Source: Pseudomonas sp. Irchel 3E20 (lineage in GTDB: Bacteria; Pseudomonadota; Gammaproteobacteria; Pseudomonadales; Pseudomonadaceae). From it: a DNA stretch of 64,000 bases. The stretch spans positions 62,001 to 126,000 of the forward strand of contig NZ_FYEE01000011.1 in the NCBI RefSeq assembly GCF_900187645.1, written 5' to 3'. The notes beneath the pieces were generated by a model, which worked only from the letters and a program-made list of their open reading frames with translations, did no database searches and was not told where the DNA came from. The position numbers were made by a program, and so were the translations under genes. Positions 45,110 through 54,400 of the stretch are shown here, piece after piece; the first letter of the stretch is position 1, and each line of letters starts with the position of its first letter.

Positions 45110-46054
45110 ATGTATGAAGCCCTTGGCGATTTGTCCCTGGACCTGCTGCGCGCCTTTGAGGCCGCAGCGCGCCAGCGCAGCTTTACCGCGGCGGCGGTGG
45201 AGCTGGGCACCACCCAACCGGCCATCAGCCAGCAGATCAAACGGCTCGAAGAACAGTTGGCCACGCGCCTGTTCGACCGCATCTACCGCGGCATCGAACT
45301 GACCGAGGCCGGCGCGCTGCTGCTGGAGCACGTGCAGGCCGGGTTGCAGCACATCGACACTGGTTTGCTGGCTATCGGCAATCAGGGCCAGCATGAAGTG
45401 CTGCAAGTGGCCACCGACTTTGCCTTTGCCGCCTATTGGCTGATGCCGCGCCTGCACCGCTTTCACGCCGCCTACCCCCAGGTGGACGTGAGCCTGGTGA
45501 CCAGCGAGCGCAACCACACCATGCTGCGCCCCGACATCGACGTGGCCGTGTGGTTTGGCGACGGCCGCTTCAAGCAGGGCGACAGCCATTGGCTGTTCAA
45601 CGAAGAAGTGTTTCCGGTGTGCAGCCCGCTGCTGCTCAAGGGCCGCGCCCCGCCCTTGCCGGCCGCTAGCCTCACCGACCTGCCGCTGCTGCACTTGCGC
45701 GGTGAAGCCAGCAGCCATTGGTTCGACTGGGCCGGGGTGTTTCGCGCCTTGGGCCTGCACGCCGCGCCGGCGCCTGGGCAATTGCGTTTCGACAACTACA
45801 CGCTGCTGATCCAGGCTGCGATTGGTGGCCAGGGCGTGGCCATTGGCTGGCGTCACCTGGTGGATAACTTGCTGGCCCAAGGCCTGCTGTGCCGGCCGAT
45901 TGCCGAAAGTGCCGCCTCGGGGTTTGGCTACCACGTGGTGCTGCCGGCCCGTAAACGGCGCGGGGCGCTGATCCAGAGCTTTGTCGATTGGCTGATGGCC
46001 GAGCACCGCGCCGACACCCTGGCGGGGATGGCCCTGCCGGCTATCGCGGTGTAG
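45110..46054 (+). CDS. LysR-type regulator of choline-sulfate utilisation
   Basis: 314 residues. The N-terminal winged helix-turn-helix spans ~10-68 (FEAAARQRSFTAAAVELGTTQPAISQQIKRLE), followed by the effector domain. It is divergent from betC with a 114-bp shared region, the standard place for a LysR binding site, so it probably controls betC-choX. Within the family it is GcvA-like. Confidence 0.9.
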   Translation: MYEALGDLSLDLLRAFEAAARQRSFTAAAVELGTTQPAISQQIKRLEEQLATRLFDRIYRGIELTEAGALLLEHVQAGLQHIDTGLLAIGNQGQHEVLQVATDFAFAAYWLMPRLHRFHAAYPQVDVSLVTSERNHTMLRPDIDVAVWFGDGRFKQGDSHWLFNEEVFPVCSPLLLKGRAPPLPAASLTDLPLLHLRGEASSHWFDWAGVFRALGLHAAPAPGQLRFDNYTLLIQAAIGGQGVAIGWRHLVDNLLAQGLLCRPIAESAASGFGYHVVLPARKRRGALIQSFVDWLMAEHRADTLAGMALPAIAV

Positions 46055-46094
46055 CGTGGCGGCTGGGTAAAAAATCTGACATCCAGAGAGCGCT

Positions 46095-46421
46095 ATGCAA
46101 CGGATCAAGGGCTACCACGCCCACATCTACTACGACGCCAACACCCTCGAACAAGCCCGCCAGTTGTGCGAAACCGCCACGGGGCTGTTCGACGTGCACA
46201 TGGGCCGCCTCCACGAACGCCCCGTGGGCCCGCACCCGGACTGGAGCTGCCAACTGGCCTTCGGCCCCGAAATCATCGGCGTGATGCTGCCGTGGCTGGC
46301 GCTGAACCGTAATGGCCTGGTGGTGTTTTTGCACCCCAACACCGGCGACGACCTGGCCGACCACACCGACTACGCCGTGTGGATGGGCGCAATGCGGCCG
46401 TTGGATTTGAGCGTTTTTTGA
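46095..46421 (+). CDS. DOPA 4,5-dioxygenase family protein
   Basis: 108 residues. The small ferredoxin-fold family has HAHIYYDANTLEQAR near the start, HMGRLHERPVGPHPDW and VVFLHPNTGDDLADHTDYAVWMG. Conserved His residues could hold iron, but substrate in bacteria is unknown. Its last ~13 codons and the following REP doublet are duplicated just downstream. Confidence 0.88.
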   Translation: MQRIKGYHAHIYYDANTLEQARQLCETATGLFDVHMGRLHERPVGPHPDWSCQLAFGPEIIGVMLPWLALNRNGLVVFLHPNTGDDLADHTDYAVWMGAMRPLDLSVF

Positions 46422-46457
46422 GCGGCTAAGCCCCGCCCCGCTATCGAACAACCCCCT

Positions 46458-46546
46458 GTGGGAGCGGGCCCTGCCCGCGATGGCGGAGTGTCATTCGGCG
46501 AGGTTGTTGGCTGTGCCGCTGCCATCGCGAGCAGGCTCGCTCCCAC
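46458..46546. repeat. REP doublet (REPIN), copy 1
   Basis: GTGGGAGCGGGCCCTGCCCGC facing GCAGGCTCGCTCCCAC; lies within the duplicated unit. Confidence 0.9.
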
Positions 46547-46629
46547 AGTGAATGATGGGCGCGATACGGCCGTTGGATTTGAGCGTTTTTTGAGCGGCTA
46601 ATCCCCGCCCCGCTATCGAACAACCCCCT

Positions 46630-46718
46630 GTGGGAGCGGGCCCTGCCTGCGATGGCGGTGTGTCATTCGGCGAGGTTGTTGGCTGTGCCGCTGCCATCGT
46701 GAGCAGGCTCGCTCCCAC
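46630..46718. repeat. REP doublet (REPIN), copy 2
   Basis: Second copy within the tandem duplication, with a few base changes (for example CCCGC to CCTGC). Confidence 0.9.
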
Positions 46719-46833
46719 AGGTTTTGTGGTGTTTGGGGAGTTTTCCTTCAGGTTGTGGCGCGGGTGGTGAACGTGTGGGCGGCAAAACCGGGGGCTAGTC
46801 TGCGCCGGTCATCGCTCAATCGGTGACACGGAC

Positions 46834-46979
46834 GTGCAAGTCCGACTCGGCCCACAATCGCTTATGGCTATTCATCGAGCATTTTTCTATGCTCGCGAAC
46901 CGTTATGGCGGCTGTGTGTGGGAGGCCTTCGGGCCTGCCGGGTTCCGAGTCCGGTCTTGCACACCTGCGCACAGCCGCC
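46834..46979 (+). ncRNA. Candidate structured leader RNA before the DUF3077 gene
   Basis: Several strong pairings are visible. CGAGCAT/ATGCTCG hairpin at 46876-46895 (6-nt loop). A 10-bp outer stem GGCGGCTGTG (46907-46916) with CACAGCCGCC (46970-46979). Inside it, AGGCC-TTCG-GGCCT (46923-46936), a UUCG-type tetraloop hairpin, and CCGG...CCGG (46938-46954). In addition GTGCAAGTCCGACTCGG (46834-46850) is nearly complementary to 46944-46962, a pairing that would cross the outer stem. It ends about 55 nt before the DUF3077 ATG. An open frame through it is probably not translated. Confidence 0.6.
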
Positions 46980-47035
46980 ACCTCTTTCGAAGCAAGCGAA
47001 ACGGTGTTGGCTCCTTAATTACTCGGAGCTAAAAC

Positions 47036-47389
47036 ATGTTCAAACCCACCCCCAACCCGCCCGAAGACCTCAGCGTTTCCCCCTACGCATCCGCCGATTC
47101 CCCGCGTTTCCACGAGGCCGCCGAGCGTGCCCTGGATTTTCACTTGCGCCCCGACACCCCGCGCCCGTGTCCGCCTGAAACTCTGTTCAGCGTGGTGCCC
47201 GATACCCACGCCGAAACGCTGCTGGCCAACGCCTACCAAACCCTGACCTCGGCCAATGCCATGGCCTGCGACCTGGCGTTCGACCTCGACGGCTCGCGCC
47301 GCCATGTGGCGCTGGCGATCCAGCAGATGATCGAGTTGGGCCAGTTGCTGGTGAACCGGGTGTTGGATGTGGAGCATGGCCACGGCTAA
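47036..47389 (+). CDS. DUF3077/DUF6124-family protein of Pseudomonas
   Basis: 117 residues, beginning MFKPTPNPPEDLSVSPYASAD, typical of this Pseudomonas-restricted family of unknown function. The C-terminal half is predicted helical (ETLLANAYQTLTSANAMACD, then HVALAIQQMIELGQLLVNRVL). The start sits 6 nt after CGGAGC. It has a long, strongly structured leader. Followed by a REP doublet. Confidence 0.85.
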   Translation: MFKPTPNPPEDLSVSPYASADSPRFHEAAERALDFHLRPDTPRPCPPETLFSVVPDTHAETLLANAYQTLTSANAMACDLAFDLDGSRRHVALAIQQMIELGQLLVNRVLDVEHGHG

Positions 47390-47402
47390 AACCGCTGCCC
47401 CT

Positions 47403-47491
47403 GTGGGAGCGGGCCCTGCCCGCGATGGGGGTGTGTCATTCGGCGAGGTTGTTGGCTGTGCCGCTGCCATCGCGGGCAGGCTCGCTCCCAC
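47403..47491. repeat. REP doublet (REPIN)
   Basis: Nearly the same as the two doublets at 46458 and 46630, including the spacer with TGTCATTCGGCGAGG, so they share a recent ancestor. Confidence 0.9.
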
Positions 47492-47511
47492 ATGAGGGGC
47501 CTGCTCAATAA

Positions 47512-47548
47512 AAAAAGGGGTTCAGGCAGCGTGCCTGAACCCCTTTTT
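47512..47548. terminator. Terminator after trpA
   Basis: A perfect 17-bp stem (AAAAAGGGGTTCAGGCA at 47512-47528 with 47532-47548) and a 3-nt loop. With T-tracts on both strands it serves trpA (minus) and the DUF3077 gene (plus). Confidence 0.92.
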
Positions 47549-47566
47549 AGCTAGCGCCTAATACCT

Positions 47567-48378
47567 TTAGGCGCCACGCGCCCCGCGTACGCCTTGGGCC
47601 AGTGCGGCGCACAGGCTCAGTACGCCGTCCACGGCTTGTTCGTCGCTGGTGGCGTTGGCGATGTGGTCGATCAGGGCCGAGCCCACCACCACGCCGTCGG
47701 CCAACCGGGCGATGGCGGCGGCTTGCTCGGGGGTGCGGATGCCGAAGCCGATGCTGATGGGCAGGTCGGTGTGGCGGCGCAGGCGTGCCACGGCTTCTTC
47801 GACGTGTTCCAGGGTGGCGGCGCCGGCGCCGGTCACGCCCGCCACCGAGACGTAGTACACAAACCCGGAGCTGCCGTTGAGCACGGTAGGCAGGCGTTCA
47901 TCGTCGGTGGTCGGGGTGGTGAGGCGGATAAAGTCCAGGCCCGCCGCTTGCGCGGGGTCGCACAGCTCGCCGTTATGCTCGGGCGGCAGGTCCACCACGA
48001 TCAAACCGTCCACGCCCGCCTCTTTGGCCTCGCTGATGAAGCGCGGCACGCCGTAGTGGTGGATGGGGTTGAAGTAGCCCATCAGCACCAGGGGCGTATC
48101 GCTGTTGCCCTGGCGGAACTCGCGCACCATTTGCAGGGTTTTGGCCAGGTTCTGCTTGGCGCCCAGGGCGCGGATGTTGGCCAGTTGGATGGCCGGGCCG
48201 TCAGCCATGGGGTCGGTGAAGGGCATGCCCAACTCGATCACGTCGGCGCCGGCGGCGGGCAGGCCCTTGAGGATGGCCAGCGAGGTGTCGTAGTTGGGGT
48301 CGCCGGCGGTGACGAAGGTCACCAGGGCGGCGCGGTTTTGTTGCTTGAGCTGGGCGAAGCGGGTGTGCAGGCGGCTCA

Positions 48379-48379
<1 letters not shown>
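47567..48379 (-). CDS. trpA: Tryptophan synthase alpha chain
   Basis: 270 residues from ATG 48379. Catalytic E49 and D60 are in place (ELGMPFTDPMADGP). It cleaves indole-3-glycerol phosphate to indole. Stop of trpB and this start share one base (TGATG). The open frame upstream lies inside trpB. Confidence 0.97.
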
Positions 48380-49611
<1,232 letters not shown>

Positions 49612-49723
49612 GACGCGCTCCAGGGGCATTCGTTAAGTGACAATGGCGTTCACTCTACCCCTGCCGCCGGGGGCTGAAAACCGATAAGATCGCCGCAACC
49701 TGTCAGGAAAACTCACATTTACC

Positions 49724-50617
49724 ATGCGCCAAGACCTGCCCCCGCTCAACGCCCTGCGCGCCTTCGAGGCCACCGCCCGCCTCAATAGCGTGAGTAAGGC
49801 CGCCGAACACCTGCACGTAACCCACGGTGCCGTCAGCCGGCAGTTGAAGGCGTTGGAGGAGCACCTGGGGGTGGGCCTTTTCGTCAAGGAAGGGCGCGGC
49901 CTTAAACTCACAGATGCCGGCGTGCGCCTGCGCGATGCCAGTACCGAGGCCTTCGAGCGCTTGCGCACGGTGTGCGCCGAGCTGAGCCAGAGCACGGCGG
50001 ATGCGCCCTTTGTGTTGGGCTGCTCGGGTAGCTTGCTGGCGCGCTGGTTTATCCCGCGGTTGGGGCGCTTGAACGCCGATTTGCCGGATTTACGCCTGCA
50101 CCTGTCGGCCGGTGAAGGCGACCTGGACCCGCGCCGCCCGGGGCTGGACGCGCTCTTGGTGTTCGCCGAGCCGCCGTGGCCGGCGGATATGCAGGTGTAC
50201 GAGTTGGCCAGTGAGCGCATCGGCCCGGTGATGAGCCCGCGTTGCGCGGCCTACGAGGCGTTGCGCGAGGCCCCCGCTAGCGCCTTGCTGGGAGAGGCGT
50301 TGCTGCACACCACCTCGCGGCCCCAGGCCTGGCCCAGTTGGGCACGGCAAAGCGACCTCGACGCCGGGGCGCTGAAGTTCGGGCAGGGGTTTGAGCATTT
50401 GTACTACTTGCTGGAAGCGGCGGTGGCCGGTTTGGGCGTGGCGATCGCCCCTGAGCCGTTGGTGGCCGAGGACCTGCGCGCCGGGCGCCTGGTTGCGCCG
50501 TGGGGTTTTTGCCAAACCCCGGCGCAACTGGCGTTGTGGCTACCCAAGCGCGCCGCGGACGGGCGCGCTCGGCAGTTGGCGCAGTGGCTCAAAAATGAGC
50601 TGCGCCAGCAGGCTTAG
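49724..50617 (+). CDS. trpI: TrpI, LysR-type activator of trpBA
   Basis: 297 residues. N-terminal HTH in LRAFEATARLNSVSKAAEHLHVTHGAVSRQLKALEEHL. Position divergent from trpBA with a ~110-bp shared region fits TrpI, which activates trpBA with indoleglycerol phosphate. Its stop overlaps the convergent DUF883 gene by 4 bp. Confidence 0.92.
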   Translation: MRQDLPPLNALRAFEATARLNSVSKAAEHLHVTHGAVSRQLKALEEHLGVGLFVKEGRGLKLTDAGVRLRDASTEAFERLRTVCAELSQSTADAPFVLGCSGSLLARWFIPRLGRLNADLPDLRLHLSAGEGDLDPRRPGLDALLVFAEPPWPADMQVYELASERIGPVMSPRCAAYEALREAPASALLGEALLHTTSRPQAWPSWARQSDLDAGALKFGQGFEHLYYLLEAAVAGLGVAIAPEPLVAEDLRAGRLVAPWGFCQTPAQLALWLPKRAADGRARQLAQWLKNELRQQA

Positions 50618-50940
50618 TCGCCGCGTTTGCACATCAAGTAAGCGGCCAGCAGGCCCAGGGCTCCGACCGCGACACCGGCAGTGGTCCAGGGGTGTTGCTG
50701 GGCATAGTCGCGGGTGGCGATCCCGGTTTCGCGGGTTTTGACTTTGACTTCTTCATAAGCGTCGCTGAGCAGGTGGCGCGAATGCTTCAGCGCGTTCTCG
50801 GCGTTGCTTTTGAGGGCCTTGAGGGTTTTACGCGACTCGTCGGAGGCATCGTCTTTGAGGCTTTCCAGGGATTTGAGCAGACTCTCGATTTCCGCTTCCA
50901 TGCTTTGCAATGAGGCTTTGCGTAAAGAAGTGTTGGCCAT
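50614..50940 (-). CDS. DUF883 (ElaB/YqjD-like) membrane-anchored protein
   Basis: 108 residues. A long amphipathic helical region (~10-80) precedes a single C-terminal membrane helix (TTAGVAVGALGLLAAYLM). YqjD/ElaB proteins are tail-anchored and bind ribosomes in stationary phase; the role here is inferred. The start has GGAGAG 6-11 nt upstream. Confidence 0.85.
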   Translation of the reverse strand: MANTSLRKASLQSMEAEIESLLKSLESLKDDASDESRKTLKALKSNAENALKHSRHLLSDAYEEVKVKTRETGIATRDYAQQHPWTTAGVAVGALGLLAAYLMCKRGD

Positions 50941-51094
50941 GGTGGCTCTCCTGCATTGGTTGAGTGGCGTGTGAAGGTTCGGACTCCAGGGGTTTGGGAA
51001 AGTGCAGAAATTCTGACCTTTCGTGAAGAAACGCCTGTCACAAGTATTCGCCCTATTCGCTGCTAGGCTTTGACCTACGCCAAAGGAGATCGCT

Positions 51095-51310
51095 ATGACA
51101 GACCATCACACCTACAAGAAAGTGGAACTGGTAGGGTCGTCCCCCACCAGCATCGAAGACGCCATCAACAATGCCCTGGCCGAGGCCAGCAAGAGCATCA
51201 AGCACTTGGAATGGTTCGAGGTGACCGAAACCCGCGGCCATATCAAGGACGGCAGAGCGGCGCATTTTCAGGTCACCCTCAAGGTGGGGTTTCGCATCGC
51301 CAATAGCTGA
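51095..51310 (+). CDS. Dodecin (flavin-storage protein)
   Basis: 71 residues: YKKVELVGSSPTSIEDAINNALAEAS and HLEWFEVTETRGHI with the flavin-stacking Trp, then VTLKVGFRI. It forms a hollow 12-mer that holds flavins. AAAGGAG precedes the start by 6 nt. Confidence 0.93.
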   Translation: MTDHHTYKKVELVGSSPTSIEDAINNALAEASKSIKHLEWFEVTETRGHIKDGRAAHFQVTLKVGFRIANS

Positions 51311-51360
51311 GGCGCTGAACTTGTACGCTGGCCGATTGCCATAGGAATGGCAAAGCGCTA

Positions 51361-51399
51361 TCCGGCCGCGGGCATTGGGCCCGCCGCCGAGGTTTTTTA
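51361..51399 (+). terminator. Possible terminator after dodecin
   Basis: A GC-rich stem around GCGGGC...GCCCGC with one mismatch further out, then GAGG and six T. The T-tract is a few bases away from the stem, so it may be weak. Confidence 0.35.
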
Positions 51400-51421
51400 A
51401 TCCGACCAGGGAATGTGACCG

Positions 51422-51646
51422 ATGAAGAAGTTTGTACTGGCTGTAGGTTTGTTGAGCCTGGCGGGCACCGCCCTGGCTGCGGGCAAGCCGTGCGAAGAGT
51501 TGAAAAGCGAAATCGCCGCGAAGATCGATGCCAATGGTGCGTCGGGTTATTCGCTGGAGATCGTGGAAAAAGGCGCGGACGCTGACGGCAAAGTCGTCGG
51601 CACCTGCGAGGCGGGCACTAAAGAGATCGTCTACAAGCGCGGCTAG
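51422..51646 (+). CDS. DUF1161 periplasmic protein
   Basis: 74 residues. A signal peptide ends at ALA before AGKPCEEL. Two cysteines (PCEEL and GTCEAG) may form a disulfide. A paralogue lies 2 kb downstream. Function unknown. Confidence 0.88.
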   Translation: MKKFVLAVGLLSLAGTALAAGKPCEELKSEIAAKIDANGASGYSLEIVEKGADADGKVVGTCEAGTKEIVYKRG

Positions 51647-51664
51647 TGCTTGTGCTGAACCCCC

Positions 51665-51783
51665 GTGGGAGGCCTGCGTGCCGCCATCGCGAGCAGGCTC
51701 GCTCCCACAAAGGAAGAATGAACATCCCCCCCACACCACTGTTCAACTGTGGGAGCGGGCCTGCTCGCGATGACGCCATTGCA
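51665..51783. repeat. REP cluster, partial doublet plus a single REP
   Basis: 51665-51708 is a doublet whose left part is shortened (GTGGGAGGCCTGC) against CAGGCTCGCTCCCAC. A second REP starts at 51749 (GTGGGAGCGGGCCTGCTCGC) without a clear mate. They sit between the DUF1161 gene and the LLM gene end. Confidence 0.8.
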
Positions 51784-51843
51784 GCCGCCACAAGCCCATT
51801 GCCCGGCCCGCTCCCCCATCATCTGCGGTTCACCTAACCGCCA

Positions 51844-52845
51844 TCACCCCTTCATCACCTGCGCCAGCAATTCATAGGAATGCAGGCGATCAGCGTGTTC
51901 GTACAAGTCGCAGGTAAAGATCAGTTCATCGGCCCCGGTCTGTTCGATCAGCACCTGCAGTTTGGCGCGGATTTTTTCCGGGCTGCCGACCATCGCCAGG
52001 CCCAGGAAACTGGCCACGGCTTCTTTTTCATGGGGCAACCACAAGCCGTCCATGGTGCTGACCGGTGGGCGCTGCACCAGGCTTTGGCCGCGCATCAGGG
52101 CCAGGATGCGTTGGTACACCGAGGTGGCCAGGTAATCGGCCTGCTCGTCGGTGTCGGCGGCCACCAGCGGAATGCCGAGCATCACGTAGGGCTTATCCAA
52201 CACGGCCGAAGGCTTGAAGTGGTTGCGGTAAACGCGAATGGCTTCGTGCATGTAGCGCGGTGCGAAATGTGAGGCGAAGGCGTAAGGCAACCCCCGTTCG
52301 CCCGCCAGTTGGGCGCTGAACAGGCTCGAACCCAGCAGCCACACCGGCACGTGGGTGCCCGTACCCGGCACGGCGATGACTTTTTGCTCCGGGGTGCGCG
52401 GGCCGAGGTAGGCCATCAGTTCGGCCACGTCGTCCGGGAAATCGTCGGCGCTGCCCGACCGTTCGCGGCGCAAGGCGCGGGCGGTCATTTGGTCGGAACC
52501 GGGCGCGCGGCCCAGGCCCAGGTCGATTCGCCCGGGGTAGAGGCTTTCCAGGGTGCCGAACTGTTCGGCGATGACCAACGGCGCATGGTTGGGCAACATC
52601 ACCCCGCCGGAGCCGACGCGGATGGTCGAGGTGCCACCGGCCAGGTAGCCGAGCAGCACGGAGGTGGCGGAGCTGGCGATGCCGTCCATGTTGTGGTGTT
52701 CGGCCACCCAAAAGCGGTGATAGCCGAACTTCTCGACGTGTTGCGCCAGATCCAAGGAGTTGCGCAACGATTGCGCCGGGCTGCCATCGGCGCGCACGGG
52801 CACCAGGTCGAGGGTCGAGAACTTGATATCGGACAGTTGCTTCAT
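51844..52845 (-). CDS. LLM-class flavin-dependent oxidoreductase (luciferase-like)
   Basis: 333 residues from ATG 52845. Bacterial luciferase-like fold: FWVAEHHNMDGIASSATSVLLGYLAGGT, SGGVMLPNHAPLVIAEQFGTL and PGRIDLGLGRAPGSD, as in the single-subunit MsnO8/YhbW group. It probably uses FMNH2. Substrate unknown. Divergent from osmC. Confidence 0.9.
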   Translation of the reverse strand: MKQLSDIKFSTLDLVPVRADGSPAQSLRNSLDLAQHVEKFGYHRFWVAEHHNMDGIASSATSVLLGYLAGGTSTIRVGSGGVMLPNHAPLVIAEQFGTLESLYPGRIDLGLGRAPGSDQMTARALRRERSGSADDFPDDVAELMAYLGPRTPEQKVIAVPGTGTHVPVWLLGSSLFSAQLAGERGLPYAFASHFAPRYMHEAIRVYRNHFKPSAVLDKPYVMLGIPLVAADTDEQADYLATSVYQRILALMRGQSLVQRPPVSTMDGLWLPHEKEAVASFLGLAMVGSPEKIRAKLQVLIEQTGADELIFTCDLYEHADRLHSYELLAQVMKG

Positions 52846-53089
52846 AAACCTGCGTCTCCAGTGAGGGGTTTGCAGGTTTTTTGTCACGCGCCAAAACCTG
52901 CCGATTTCGATAAGCCTGCTTCATGCAATGTGGGCATATACCCGAGATTCAATAGCGGACGCGAATTTACCTACCAGACGGGTAGCGATTTCTGATGAGG
53001 TGAACTTTGGCGGCTCTTCTATCCTCAGAACCCTAGTAACGCAAAACCCCACAGGCGCGATCTTTCGCGCCGAACCTGAGGAGACAGCG

Positions 53090-53521
53090 ATGAGCATCAC
53101 GAAGAAAGCATCGGCCCACTGGGCAGGCGACTTGAAAACCGGCATCGGTTCCATTTCCACCGAAACCGGTGTGTTGCGCGAGGCGCCTTACGGTTTCAAG
53201 GCACGTTTCGAGGGCGGCAAGGGCACCAACCCGGAAGAGCTGATCGGCGCCGCGCATGCGGGCTGCTTTTCCATGGCGTTTTCCATGATCCTGGGCGACG
53301 CGGGCCTGAAGGCAGACAGCATCGACACTCAGGCCGAAGTCACGCTGGACAAGCTCGACGATGGCTTTGCCATCACCGCCGTGAATTTGATTCTCAAGGC
53401 CAAAATCCCCGGCGCCACCCAGGCGCAATTTGAAGAACTGAGCAAAAAAGCCAAAGAGGGCTGCCCGGTTTCCAAGGTGCTGAACGCCAAGATCACCCTG
53501 GACGCGACCCTGGTGGGCTGA
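53090..53521 (+). CDS. osmC: OsmC-type peroxiredoxin
   Basis: 143 residues from ATG 53090 (MSITKKASAHWAGDLKTG), with GAGGAG ahead. The two redox cysteines are C59 (HAGCFSM) and C125 (GCPVSKVL). It reduces organic hydroperoxides. The open frame further upstream is not coding. Confidence 0.94.
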   Translation: MSITKKASAHWAGDLKTGIGSISTETGVLREAPYGFKARFEGGKGTNPEELIGAAHAGCFSMAFSMILGDAGLKADSIDTQAEVTLDKLDDGFAITAVNLILKAKIPGATQAQFEELSKKAKEGCPVSKVLNAKITLDATLVG

Positions 53522-53611
53522 TCCGCGTAACCGTGGGTTCACATGTGTGGTGCAATGGGCCTTCGCGGCTTTGGCGCAGGGCCCTGCGCACCGCATTCAG
53601 GGAGTTGGCAC

Positions 53612-53845
53612 ATGAAAGGTTTTGCTTTGGCGGTAATCGGCTTGGCGCTGAGCACTTCGGCGTTGGCTGCACCTAAACCTTGTGAAGAACTCAAGGCCGA
53701 GATCGAGGCCAAGATCCAGGCGCAAGGCGTTGCTTCATACACCCTGGAAGTCGTCCCCAACGCTGATGTACACGACCAGAACATGGTGGTCGGCAGTTGC
53801 GAGAACGGCACCCGGAAAATCATCTATCAAAAGAACGACCGCTGA
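53612..53845 (+). CDS. DUF1161 periplasmic protein (second copy)
   Basis: 77 residues with a signal peptide ending ALA before APKPCEEL. It matches the copy at 51422 over PCEELK-EI--KI and the CE-G---I-Y end. It starts after AGGGAG. Function unknown. Confidence 0.88.
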   Translation: MKGFALAVIGLALSTSALAAPKPCEELKAEIEAKIQAQGVASYTLEVVPNADVHDQNMVVGSCENGTRKIIYQKNDR

Positions 53846-53851
53846 GCCCAC

Positions 53852-54283
53852 TCAGGGCACGCAGTGGATCGCCCGCTCGGTGGCGACGATCTCGCCCCGG
53901 GCGTTGAGCAGCCGGGCGCTGGGGGTGAAGGCCAGTGAACGGGCCTCCAACCGATAGCGCTGGCCGGCCTCGAAATGCTCGTACGGCACGGTCATGTAGC
54001 ACAGGCGCTCGCGCGGTTCGGTGGTCATGAGCATGCCGCCGCCCATGACTTCAAAGTCAAAACGCACTGTCAGCTCATGGCGCCCCGGCGTCACCTGGAA
54101 GTAGCGCCCGTCCGGCAGCCGTTGGTTGTCCAGGCGATCGGCCATCAGCACTTTGCCGCCGGGCGATGGGGTGGCGAAGTCGACCCAGGCCATCTGTGGG
54201 TTTACGGCGGGCAGTGGCGTGGCGACGCACGCTGTGAGGGTGGTGCAGGCGAGGAACAACAAGGCTAGGCGCATGGCAGGCAT
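53852..54283 (-). CDS. PA0061/PA0062-type lipoprotein
   Basis: About 143 residues from ATG 54283 (MPAMRLALLF); ATG 54274 is also possible. A lipobox LTAC marks the lipidation Cys. The body is beta-rich, with TPGRHELTVRFDFEV like a PEGA-type strand pair. Convergent with the DUF1161 gene (6 bp between stops). Function unknown. Confidence 0.8.
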   Translation of the reverse strand: MPAMRLALLFLACTTLTACVATPLPAVNPQMAWVDFATPSPGGKVLMADRLDNQRLPDGRYFQVTPGRHELTVRFDFEVMGGGMLMTTEPRERLCYMTVPYEHFEAGQRYRLEARSLAFTPSARLLNARGEIVATERAIHCVP

Positions 54284-54400
54284 CCGGACGGTCAGGGGCT
54301 GAGCATAGCGCCGATCCGCCTCGGGTATGAAGGTGCACTTGGCGCAGCGGCAAACAGGCGCGATAGTCGTGCGCTGCGCCACTCACGGGAAGATTGGAAT

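Larger units (their letters stand above)
46383..46720. repeat. 166-bp tandem duplication carrying a gene end plus a REP doublet
   Basis: Copy 1 (46383-46548) and copy 2 (46555-46720) are the same length and differ at only a few positions, with a 172-bp period. Each holds the end of the dioxygenase gene (PLDLSVF and stop), a short spacer and a REP doublet. Copy 2 is therefore an orphan gene tail, not coding. Confidence 0.92.

Noticed and set aside
46441..46720. Short open frames within the REP doublets
   Set aside because: They encode only translated REP repeats.
46864..47178. Open frame running through the DUF3077 leader and into that gene in another frame
   Set aside because: It follows the strong RNA stems exactly and has no protein-like domain; the structured-RNA reading explains the sequence better. 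Not fully excluded as a leader peptide.
53975..54268. Open frame antisense to the PA0061/PA0062-type lipoprotein gene
   Set aside because: The minus-strand frame has a signal peptide and lipobox; the plus-strand frame has neither.
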